From Spirochaeta sp. (lineage in GTDB: Bacteria; Spirochaetota; Spirochaetia; Spirochaetales_E; Spirochaetaceae_B): a stretch of DNA of 6,300 bases. The position numbers and the translations under genes were made by a program. Shown piece by piece: positions 1 through 6,300 of the stretch. The number at the start of each line of letters is the position of its first letter. Position 1 is the first letter of the stretch. The stretch is taken from assembly GCA_030590585.1 (NCBI GenBank), contig JAUUYD010000146.1, positions 1-6,300 of the forward strand, read 5' to 3'. The notes under the pieces were generated by a model. The model did no database searches. It was not told where the DNA came from and saw only the letters and a list, made by a program, of their open reading frames with translations.

Positions 1-1665
1 CTTTTCAGACTCAGAGTTAATGTTTTCATCCTCTACATGGAGCCTCGATACAATATTCTGGAAGCCCAGGTTTCGAACCTTCAGGCCCAAAGTCCGGAAG
101 ATCTGGTCCGGGCACAAACACTTATTGACAACAGCCGGCCTTCAGCAGCTCAATCTCAAATAATCGAACCGTTTTCGACTGCGCTGGAGGCAATGACAAA
201 TGATGTTGGAGATTTCCTCGATACTGTCGACGATGTTCTTAATAGCTCTACAGCTGTAGAGGAGAATCAGGATTTCCTTGGCTTCCGTACCAAAGCGGAA
301 ACTTTACTGGTAATCTTAAGTTTATTGGGCGATGAATGGCAGGATCTGAGAAACGATGCAGCAAACAGAAGAAACGCCGCGCTAAGGGCTGAAACTATTG
401 CCTCAGCTGCTCTGGATGAAGCGGAAGGACTCATTCAATCCGCAAGAGAATCCGATATCAACGGACGAAATACCAACAACATAAATGAATCCTATCGAGC
501 CAAAGATCTCTATATATCAGCGTCGGCAGCCCTTGGCAGGGCAAAAGATCTGCAGCTTCAGGTGGTATTGAATGATATCGATATTGCTGATAATTCAGGC
601 ATCCGGGAGCGCCTGGCGGAATTGGAAGCAGAGACTCTCAGTGCACCCAGAAATCTGGCTGTTACAGTCAGGGATTATGCCATCGATGAGGCGGACAGGG
701 CCTTTGTTGAGCGCCGTTATGGTGAAGGATTATCGCTACTGTTATTAGCCCAGGAATTCTGGGAGAGTATATTCGGAGAAGAAGATACCAGACTCAGGGA
801 ACGCATTGTAAGGTTCCGTGTTGTTCAGCAATCGGCTCAGAATACTGTTATTAATGCCAACGATCCACTGTATATGGAAATGAATCAGTATTTGAATCTG
901 GCGAACCGCTACTATAATGATGGACTTCGATTGCTGCCGTCAGGTACGGCAAATAATATAACTCCGGATGCTTTAAGAGCCTTCAGGGCCTCTGAAGATT
1001 TGCTTAAACAGGTTCTGAATGTATTCCCGGGAAATGCCTCGGCTCTTCTGCTGAAGATGAAAATACTCCAGGCCACCGACTATGATAATTATACAAGAAC
1101 AGTGAGGGCATTGATTATCGATGCCGATACAGCCCTGCGCAGGAACAACCGTGAGGCAATAGAAGGGACAGATTTCAAGCAGGGACTGGATCCTCAGCTC
1201 CAGGCGGTTTTCTCCTTTGATTCAGGATTCCCCTCATTGGCCAATACGGTTAACAGGATTGATATTTACCTTGGACGGGTAACCCCCGAACCAAGCCAAA
1301 CGGACATAAACAACAGCAGGCAGATTACCGCGGCTGTCAGGAATGACTGGGAACAAACCAAAGCCCTTGGCGTCAGTGCCGTCAGCGCCGCTTCCCCGAA
1401 TCTGATTAAACGTCTGGATGGGGCTCTTGTATTGTGGGAAGCCAATGATGAAGCCGTAAATCTTCAGGATGCCATCAGGTTCTATACCGCGCCTCAGCCT
1501 ACCCCTATCGAACTTAGATTGTTAATCGATCGTTCGGAAGAAAGCATGCAGTTGAACAGTGAAACCACGGTACAGATTCTTTATGATGCTATTATTACCC
1601 GATACCCCGGCTTCCGTAATCATCCGGATGTGCTGAAAATTAAAAGCTGGCTGGATAACAGATAG
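1..1665 (+). CDS. Helical TPR-like protein of unknown function (5' end outside window)
   Basis: The frame is open from base 1 to the TAG at 1663-1665, giving 554 visible residues. The first in-frame ATG (37) has no Shine-Dalgarno sequence and lies within continuous coding sequence, so the true start is probably upstream and any signal peptide or lipobox is not visible. The protein looks almost wholly alpha-helical. Around residues 118-150 there is an Ala/Glu/Arg-rich stretch that could be a coiled coil. Residues 227-260 have TPR length and spacing (A-x6-A-F-x4-Y-x2-G, then L-rich helix and A-Q-E-F-W). A second TPR-like helical pair covers about 325-357, ending in the loop FPGNASALLL. No enzyme motif is recognised. 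Its stop overlaps the start of the downstream receptor-phosphatase gene, so it is probably a co-expressed partner, perhaps an envelope scaffold or binding protein. That the reading frame is real is near certain; the function is unknown. Confidence 0.85.
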   Translation, partial: LFRLRVNVFILYMEPRYNILEAQVSNLQAQSPEDLVRAQTLIDNSRPSAAQSQIIEPFSTALEAMTNDVGDFLDTVDDVLNSSTAVEENQDFLGFRTKAETLLVILSLLGDEWQDLRNDAANRRNAALRAETIASAALDEAEGLIQSARESDINGRNTNNINESYRAKDLYISASAALGRAKDLQLQVVLNDIDIADNSGIRERLAELEAETLSAPRNLAVTVRDYAIDEADRAFVERRYGEGLSLLLLAQEFWESIFGEEDTRLRERIVRFRVVQQSAQNTVINANDPLYMEMNQYLNLANRYYNDGLRLLPSGTANNITPDALRAFRASEDLLKQVLNVFPGNASALLLKMKILQATDYDNYTRTVRALIIDADTALRRNNREAIEGTDFKQGLDPQLQAVFSFDSGFPSLANTVNRIDIYLGRVTPEPSQTDINNSRQITAAVRNDWEQTKALGVSAVSAASPNLIKRLDGALVLWEANDEAVNLQDAIRFYTAPQPTPIELRLLIDRSEESMQLNSETTVQILYDAIITRYPGFRNHPDVLKIKSWLDNR

Positions 1666-1667
1666 TG
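1651..1667 (+). promoter_or_regulatory. Stop-start overlap (TAGTG) with weak ribosome binding site
   Basis: The TAG that ends the upstream gene (1663-1665) shares its G with the GTG start at 1665-1667. The only Shine-Dalgarno-like sequence is a weak GGAT at 1653-1656, 8 bases before GTG. An in-frame TAA at 1656-1658 rules out any earlier start. The next in-frame ATG (1698, residue 12) would cut the signal peptide in half. GTG is therefore the best start, and translation probably depends on coupling to the upstream gene. Confidence 0.7.
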
Positions 1668-4600
1668 AATAGCCCTAAACGATATCTATTACTGGCAATG
1701 TCTCTGTTGATTCTCCCCGGGATCTTAATCGCACAGGATCGCCTGTTCTGGGATTTCCCCGATCCGGTGGAGCAGGCCTATGGCGGCCGTTTCCCCGAAT
1801 TGGTGGAAACAGCCGGTGGTTTGGCCTTGATATGGCAGGAATTTGATGGGAAACCGGATGAGCAGAATGCAACTATTGCAGTACGTGCCATGTTTTCCGA
1901 GGATGGTGCAAGCTGGACACAGCCCGTACTGAGTGTTGCTGATGGTCTGCCCTATCAATGGCTGGAAGAAGTTCCGTTGTTTTCCGTATCAAATACTCCC
2001 GATGGCCGTCTTGTCGTTGCTGTTGCTGAAGGCCGCAGCGGAGTTGGTGTTTATATTCAGGACAGACCGGGGCCATCGGGAGGTTTTCACAAAACTTCAA
2101 CAATACCTCCCGGACCCGGGAATGCCGATGTTCCTGTAGCACCGAGACTTGCGGCTGCACCGGATGGCGGATTTCTTTTATTTTTAACCAGGCGTACTGA
2201 AGCCCCGGGAGTCGCTCCCGGGCGGAACTCAATGCTGACAATCTTTGCCGCCTCATCCGAAGATGGTGAACTCTGGAGTGAGAGCGAGCTGTTTATTGAC
2301 ATGGATATTGACCGTGCAATTGACGGAAAAATCCTGGATCAGAACTTTCTTCCCTCGTACCTTGCCGATGGAAACGATGAGTATGTTGTTTTTCAATCCC
2401 TGCGTACCGGCTCGAACAATCTGGTGTATCAGCTCTATCTGAAACATCGCAGTTCCGGGGATCAGTGGTCTGCAGCTGTTCCGATAAGCGAGGATATTCT
2501 ACCCGGTGGTTCTGATAACAACCCGCTGCTCTGGGACAACCAGAGAGCATCTTTGGGTGTCGGAATAAATGGTGAGATTCTACTTACATGGGAAAGACGA
2601 AAAGGACAGCAGCTGCCCTCAATTGCCGCCGCTGTTTTAAATCGGGATGGTAAAGCTCTATCTGAACTGGCGGAAACTGTTTCTGCTGAACCGGGGCGGT
2701 CCAGCTTTTCATCCAGGATTGTTAATATTGATGGAAATAACTGGTTTCTCTGGTTTGACAGCAGCGGCATACGTATGGCAAGAAGAGAGGCCAGTGAAGA
2801 CCGGTCAACCATCCGCTATCATGTCCAGCCGTCTTCATTAAACTCCCTCACTCCGGGTTCGGATCAGAATTCGACATCCTTTCCCAAAGCTGCATTTCTG
2901 GCTGGAAATGCCTATGTACTCTGGGAGGATAAATCCGCCGGTACTGCAAGAACCATATTTCTCAGACCCGATCTCCGGGTTGATAAACCAATTTTACGTT
3001 TCACCAACTTTGATTCAGGGAAGCCGGGTAATTTCCGAACACTCAGTGTGAGATGGAACCCTCCCGAGGACTCTTCAGGAATCCTCTCATACAGCTGGCT
3101 CTGGTCGCAGAATGCTGAAGAAGATCCATCCCGGGATGAAATTGACCAGAAATACAATGAAACCCTGGCGGAGAAATATTTTGATAACCCGGATAATGAT
3201 GAAGGGAACTGGTATTTCAGCCTGATTGTTCGTGATATCGCCGGGAACTGGTCAAAACCTCTTCGACTTTCCTACACACTGGATATTACAGCTCCTCCTC
3301 CTCCCATAGTCCGGGTGCCGGCAACAGCCGCGGATGGTTTCCTCACTTCCAATACCTTCACAGTGGAATGGGAGGATGGAGAAAGAGAGGCCGCCGCCTA
3401 TTACCGCTGGCGCAGTGTGAGACTTTCCGGAACGGTTGATGAGCTGCCGCTGGAGATATTCACCTCACAGGAAGCACTTCCAGTAGGGGCTGAAGGTACA
3501 GTTGAAACTTCAGATCGATTTTTCATACAAACAAACATCGATAACGGTGTGTGGGCTTTTTCTATCGCGGCGGTGGATATTGCCGGAAACGAAGGACTGC
3601 CCAACACTCAGATACTGCTTACAAAACGTTACCTGCCGGTTACTTACATCTCTAATGTAACCGATCGTAAAGATGAGAACGATCAGATTTATCTCACTAT
3701 CAGGGGCAGGGGATTTCTTGTCGGCGGATTAATCTCATCGGGATTTATTGATGAAGATGGAAAGGAACCCTGGGATTATGAGTTCACCAGGCAAAGCGGC
3801 CGGCTCAGGGTAATAAGTGATGTACTGGCTGAAATCGGCCCCATAGATGATATGAGAGCCGGAACCTATATGATTGGTGTCAGGCATCCGGTCAGGGGTC
3901 TGGCTTTCTGGAATATCCCGATGAGGCTTGATTCCACCGGTAATGTGAAGTTCGGCCCATTCGGTATCTATAAATATGAATCCTTGTGGAAACCTGCCGC
4001 CCGAACCCTGCGCTTGAGTGGAAACCAGCTTCTTCTGTTTATGCTCATGCTCCTTGGCCTGACAGCCGTAATAATCACCATTTCCAGGCTTGGTTTGATT
4101 GGAAGAGACATGAAGATTCTGGAAAAAAATGCCCGGGCCATACTGAATAATGCCCCTATGACCGCCGCCGCGCGGAAGGAAGCCGCCATGTTGCTGAAAA
4201 AGAAAGGAATGGGTTTGAAGCTGAAGTTCACACTGGCTCTCACACTGCTGGTTCTGATAACAATTCTGATGATTGCTGTTGCACTGGGAGTTATCTGGAT
4301 CAGCATGGAGCGGGATACACTCTCTGAAGGACTGGAAAGTGAATCCCGGCTGCTGGTGGAAACCTTGAGTTCCAGCGCCTCCACCATAATACAGACAGCC
4401 GACAAGGGAAGTCTGCTGTTACTCCCCGACCGAATGAAGGCTCTTCAGGATTCTCTCTGGACCACGATAACAGGCCCCCGGGGGGAAAGTGGAAAGAGTG
4501 CGTTGAGAGTCACCAGTGACGGATACAATTATATCTGGGCGACAAACGATCCTGATGTACTGGACAAGATAATTATTCCCGAATCTCTTACAGAAGGCAG

Positions 4601-6300
4601 CTACAACCTTGCTCTGGAAGGTTCCGACAGTACAGATACCGAATTACTAAAACAGGCATATCAACTCTCTTCCAATGGATCTATCATTTATAATTCCAAA
4701 TTCCCAGCAGAGAATAGAATGGAGCTTGCCGCCGTTCTGCGAAAATTCAATCTGATGCCTCTTGGTGTTGAAGTCGGTGTTGAAGTTATTGATGATGAAC
4801 TCTCAGTGTTGATTGAGACAATGAGGAATGATGTTCTGGAAGCCGTTCAGGATGCTGATCTGAGTCAAATGATAAGCACATTATCCGATCTTCAGACTCA
4901 ATACGATGAAGAACTCATAAAGGTAATCACTACTTCAAGTTTCAACGATCCGGATTTTTTAGAGGCGGAGTCCGCACTGGCCGCTCAGCGGAAACTGATT
5001 CAAACCATGCTTCTTGATATCTCCAATAATTATTTCAATGTATACCCGGATTTTAACGCGGATGCGCTTCGCTCGGATGAATCAGATGTATATATTTTTT
5101 ACAAACCGATTCTCTACCTGGATGGACAGAATCCGGACGTATTCAAGGGTGTTGTCCGCCTGGCTGTGACAATTGACTATATCAAGGAATCATTAGCTCT
5201 TGTTCAGCGGCGTATAATGATAACCACATTGATTGCTTCGGTAATCGCATTGACATTCGGCATTATTGTCGCCTTGATTATTTCTTCAATTATGCTTCGG
5301 CCGATAAATTACCTTGTACGGAATGTAAGTGCGATTCGTGATGAACCGGATATGCTGCAGCATGATGGTTTTGATGTCTCACTGAAAACCCGTGATGAAT
5401 TATCCATCCTTGCAGAGACTATAAATGGAATGGTAAAAGGGCTGATACAGGCCGCTATTGAACAGAAAGAACTTGTCGCAGGTCAGGAAATTCAGAAAAC
5501 ATTTTTACCTTTGGACGAGGTGGAAGATTCCAAAGGGGATAAAATCAAGCTCTCAACAGGAAGTGCCGGTAATGCCTTCTTCAGACTTTTTGGTTACTAC
5601 GAAGGTGCCGATGCAGTCTCGGGAGACTATTTTGATTTCCGGCAGCTGGATGATGATCATTACGTGATAATCAAACTTGATATCGCGGGGCATGGGGTGA
5701 CAGCCTCTCTTATCATGGTTCAGGTTGCAGCGCTGTACGTAGACTATTTTCGGAAAGTCAGGGAAGAAGCCGTAAAAACCGGAAAACTCAGATACAACCT
5801 GCGGGAATTCACATTCGGTATCAACGATTTGATCAATGAAGTCGGGTTCAGAGGGAGGTTTGCGGCCTTTAATCTTTCGGTGATTAACATTCGTACTTCC
5901 GATTATGAGATGATTCATGCCGGAGATAATCTGGTTCATATTTTTGACGGAAAAACCAGAAAGATGAAGGTTCTTGAATTGGCTGATGCACCAGCTGCCG
6001 GTCAGATTGATTCCTCAATGATTGAGATGAATCCGACGATGTACAGAGAAGTCAGGGGGAGTCTGAATCGCGGAGATATTCTTTTCCTCTACACTGACGG
6101 TATAGAAGAGGCCCATCATATACTCAGGGATGAAAATTTCGAGGTTATTAAATACAGTGATTGTCCAAGATCCATGATCGGTAAAGATCAGGAATTGATT
6201 CAGGCCAGTTATGAATACATAAAACCCCATGAAAAGGTCGGGGAACTCTTTATAGCAGAGAATACCAAAGATCTGATTAATGCGGCGCTGGATGAAGATA
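1665..6300 (+). CDS. Multi-sensor membrane SpoIIE/RsbU-family PP2C phosphatase (3' end outside window)
   Basis: One frame stays open from GTG 1665 to the window end, at least 1545 residues. Residues 1-23 form a signal peptide: basic start with K5-R6, hydrophobic 7-22, likely cut after ILIA. Then come a propeller-like region (27-445), two FN3/Ig-like domains (447-655), an IPT-like domain (656-770), TM1 (788-806), a Lys/Arg-rich loop, TM2 (855-880), a Cache-like sensor (881-1183), TM3 (1184-1211), HAMP (1212-1262) and a SpoIIE phosphatase (1272 onward). Positive charges in loop 807-854 and after TM3 agree with this topology: inputs outside, phosphatase in the cytoplasm. The family normally removes phosphate from serine or threonine of STAS anti-sigma antagonists; that target is inferred. 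Most Cache-HAMP-SpoIIE receptors would begin near residue 849, so the first 800 or so residues are an unusual addition. The last metal-binding Asp motif lies beyond the window. Confidence 0.93.
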   Translation, partial: MNSPKRYLLLAMSLLILPGILIAQDRLFWDFPDPVEQAYGGRFPELVETAGGLALIWQEFDGKPDEQNATIAVRAMFSEDGASWTQPVLSVADGLPYQWLEEVPLFSVSNTPDGRLVVAVAEGRSGVGVYIQDRPGPSGGFHKTSTIPPGPGNADVPVAPRLAAAPDGGFLLFLTRRTEAPGVAPGRNSMLTIFAASSEDGELWSESELFIDMDIDRAIDGKILDQNFLPSYLADGNDEYVVFQSLRTGSNNLVYQLYLKHRSSGDQWSAAVPISEDILPGGSDNNPLLWDNQRASLGVGINGEILLTWERRKGQQLPSIAAAVLNRDGKALSELAETVSAEPGRSSFSSRIVNIDGNNWFLWFDSSGIRMARREASEDRSTIRYHVQPSSLNSLTPGSDQNSTSFPKAAFLAGNAYVLWEDKSAGTARTIFLRPDLRVDKPILRFTNFDSGKPGNFRTLSVRWNPPEDSSGILSYSWLWSQNAEEDPSRDEIDQKYNETLAEKYFDNPDNDEGNWYFSLIVRDIAGNWSKPLRLSYTLDITAPPPPIVRVPATAADGFLTSNTFTVEWEDGEREAAAYYRWRSVRLSGTVDELPLEIFTSQEALPVGAEGTVETSDRFFIQTNIDNGVWAFSIAAVDIAGNEGLPNTQILLTKRYLPVTYISNVTDRKDENDQIYLTIRGRGFLVGGLISSGFIDEDGKEPWDYEFTRQSGRLRVISDVLAEIGPIDDMRAGTYMIGVRHPVRGLAFWNIPMRLDSTGNVKFGPFGIYKYESLWKPAARTLRLSGNQLLLFMLMLLGLTAVIITISRLGLIGRDMKILEKNARAILNNAPMTAAARKEAAMLLKKKGMGLKLKFTLALTLLVLITILMIAVALGVIWISMERDTLSEGLESESRLLVETLSSSASTIIQTADKGSLLLLPDRMKALQDSLWTTITGPRGESGKSALRVTSDGYNYIWATNDPDVLDKIIIPESLTEGSYNLALEGSDSTDTELLKQAYQLSSNGSIIYNSKFPAENRMELAAVLRKFNLMPLGVEVGVEVIDDELSVLIETMRNDVLEAVQDADLSQMISTLSDLQTQYDEELIKVITTSSFNDPDFLEAESALAAQRKLIQTMLLDISNNYFNVYPDFNADALRSDESDVYIFYKPILYLDGQNPDVFKGVVRLAVTIDYIKESLALVQRRIMITTLIASVIALTFGIIVALIISSIMLRPINYLVRNVSAIRDEPDMLQHDGFDVSLKTRDELSILAETINGMVKGLIQAAIEQKELVAGQEIQKTFLPLDEVEDSKGDKIKLSTGSAGNAFFRLFGYYEGADAVSGDYFDFRQLDDDHYVIIKLDIAGHGVTASLIMVQVAALYVDYFRKVREEAVKTGKLRYNLREFTFGINDLINEVGFRGRFAAFNLSVINIRTSDYEMIHAGDNLVHIFDGKTRKMKVLELADAPAAGQIDSSMIEMNPTMYREVRGSLNRGDILFLYTDGIEEAHHILRDENFEVIKYSDCPRSMIGKDQELIQASYEYIKPHEKVGELFIAENTKDLINAALDED
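1743..2999 (+). other. Domain: sialidase/BNR-like beta-propeller, extracytoplasmic (residues 27-445)
   Basis: Repeating blade-like units have the pattern G-x-hydrophobic-W/F-x-D/E, for example GGLALIWQEFD, GEILLTWERRKG, NNWFLWFDSSG and NAYVLWEDKSAG. Two degenerate Asp boxes of form SEDGxxW lie at residues 78-84 and 198-204, and a weaker match (S-S-G-D-Q-W) at 263-268. R42-F-P44 stands where sialidases have an RIP motif, but I cannot identify the full catalytic set (Arg triad, Tyr/Glu pair, Asp). It is more likely a ligand-binding or protein-binding propeller than an active glycosidase. Six or seven blades would fit the length. Confidence 0.65.
2204..2222 (+). repeat. Perfect 8-bp inverted repeat with 3-base loop inside the propeller coding region
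   Basis: CCCGGGAG (2204-2211) and CTCCCGGG (2215-2222) pair perfectly around the loop TCG. The stem is GC-rich but is followed by CGGAACTC rather than a T-run, so it does not look like an intrinsic terminator. It encodes the residues P-G-V-A-P-G and may be fortuitous. Confidence 0.6.
3003..3629 (+). other. Domain: two tandem fibronectin-III/Ig-like domains (residues 447-655)
   Basis: The first unit (447-545) has a B-strand Trp (S-V-R-W-N-P-P, 461-467) and the closing motif R-D-I-A-G-N-W-S (523-530). The second unit (547-655) repeats this with V-E-W (567-569) and V-D-I-A-G-N (637-642). The D-x-A-G-N signature is common in bacterial surface FN3/Ig-like domains. A proline-rich linker (APPPP) separates the two. 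They probably act as spacers holding the propeller away from the membrane. Confidence 0.6.
3630..3974 (+). other. Domain: IPT/TIG-like beta domain before TM1 (residues 656-770)
   Basis: The segment opens with P-V-T-Y-I-S-N-V and continues with hydrophobic strand plus I-R-G-R-G-F (679-684), resembling the start of IPT/TIG Ig-like folds (G-x-G-F after a strand). It ends with A-G-T-Y-M-I-G-V-R-H-P, which fits the closing strand pair. The assignment is by pattern only; it could be another membrane-proximal Ig-like fold. Confidence 0.4.
4026..5297 (+). other. Domain: TM1, basic loop, TM2, Cache-like sensor, TM3 (residues 788-1211)
   Basis: TM1 (788-806) is L/M/I-rich with no charges. The loop 807-854 is rich in Lys and Arg (ending KKKGMGLKLK), as expected for a cytoplasmic segment. 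TM2 (855-880) and TM3 (1184-1211) flank about 300 extracytoplasmic residues. These start with a long helix (S-E-G-L-E-S-E-S-R-L-L) and end with D-V-Y-I-F-Y-K-P-I-L-Y, then F-K-G-V-V-R-L-A-V-T-I-D-Y-I. That ending resembles the final strands of Cache-type small-molecule sensors. The central part (about 1040-1130) is largely helical. The ligand cannot be predicted. Confidence 0.7.
5298..5450 (+). other. Domain: HAMP linker (residues 1212-1262)
   Basis: Directly after TM3 comes the hallmark R-P-I (1212-1214) in helix 1, then a connector, then R-D-E-L-S-I-L-A-E-T-I-N-G-M (from 1243), the classic helix 2 D-E-L/N-x-M pattern. The domain passes transmembrane movement from the sensors to the phosphatase. 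Confidence 0.88.
5478..6300 (+). other. Domain: SpoIIE/RsbU-type PP2C phosphatase, 3' truncated by window (residues 1272-1545+)
   Basis: Motifs appear in family order. The signalling-helix switch is A-G-Q-E-I-Q-K-T-F-L-P (1272-1282), like the common A-x-x-I-Q-x-x-L-L-P. Next are V-S-G-D-Y-F-D-F (1318-1325), D-I-A-G-H-G-V-T-A-S-L (1339-1349), H-A-G-D-N, and G-D-I-L-F-L-Y-T-D-G-I-E-E-A (1470-1483). The likely metal-binding residues D1321, D1339 and D1478 are all present, so an active enzyme is expected. The final DD-x-T-type motif is not reached. About 40 residues separate TDGIEEA from G-E-L-F (1526-1529), where many family members have only a few; this longer form matches spirochaetal homologues as I recall them. 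Confidence 0.92.

Noticed and set aside
37..39. ATG as the true start of the first gene
   Set aside because: The frame is open to base 1 with sensible codons and there is no Shine-Dalgarno sequence before the ATG, so the gene most likely starts upstream of the window.
1873..2256. 127-codon open frame on the minus strand
   Set aside because: Antisense to the propeller coding region, with low-complexity His/Gln/Arg-rich translation and no family signature; the + strand frame has clear domain structure throughout.
3644..3660. TTACAT-CTCTA-ATGTAA inverted repeat
   Set aside because: A short AT-rich 6-bp stem within coding sequence, expected by chance, with no promoter or operator context.
3968..4405. 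145-codon open frame on the minus strand
   Set aside because: It lies wholly inside the TM1-TM2 part of the receptor gene. Its Ser/Phe/Ile-rich translation is what antisense of Leu/Glu/Asp-rich coding sequence gives, and it has no recognisable domain.
4475..4485. C5G6 run as a possible phase-variation slippage tract
   Set aside because: The homopolymer runs are only 5 and 6 bases, too short for typical contingency loci, and the frame is intact across them.
4764..4786. 11-base direct repeat GGTGTTGAAGT with 12-base period
   Set aside because: Only two copies, encoding G-V-E-V-G-V-E-V; explained by local protein sequence and not a repeat array.
5553..5939. 128-codon open frame on the minus strand
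   Set aside because: Antisense to the SpoIIE catalytic motifs, which are unmistakable on the + strand.

Overview
The window is protein-coding on the + strand almost from end to end. It holds two genes, each cut by a window edge. The first (1-1665) is the 3' part of a gene for an alpha-helical, TPR-like protein that I cannot assign to a named family. The second (1665-6300) is a single uninterrupted reading frame of at least 1545 codons that runs off the right edge. I read it codon by codon in one frame from the GTG at 1665 to 6299 and found no stop and no frameshift.

The second gene encodes a very large membrane signalling protein. In order it has: a signal peptide; a beta-propeller-like region with degenerate Asp-box motifs; two fibronectin-III/Ig-like domains; a third beta-rich (IPT/TIG-like) domain; a first transmembrane helix; a short basic cytoplasmic loop; a second transmembrane helix; a Cache-like extracytoplasmic sensor; a third transmembrane helix; a HAMP domain; and a C-terminal SpoIIE/RsbU-type PP2C serine/threonine phosphatase that is cut by the window end. 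It looks like a secreted propeller/Ig protein joined to a complete Cache-HAMP-SpoIIE receptor, so one chain would carry two extracytoplasmic input regions and one phosphatase output. Phosphatases of this family usually dephosphorylate STAS-domain anti-sigma-factor antagonists, which suggests envelope or substrate sensing coupled to a partner-switching pathway. The target is not visible here.

The two genes overlap by one base (TAGTG), so they are almost certainly one operon and translationally coupled. The upstream helical protein is therefore a plausible functional partner of the receptor, perhaps in the same envelope compartment.

The style of the Cache-HAMP-SpoIIE module (an insertion after the LYTDGIEEA motif, AGDN in place of AGHN), the mid-range base composition and the mixed codon use suggest a free-living spirochaete (Spirochaeta-like or a relative). 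This is inference from recalled family features, not a database result. I saw no RNA genes, mobile elements, CRISPR arrays, promoters or convincing terminators. No stretch over 300 bases lacks a gene.
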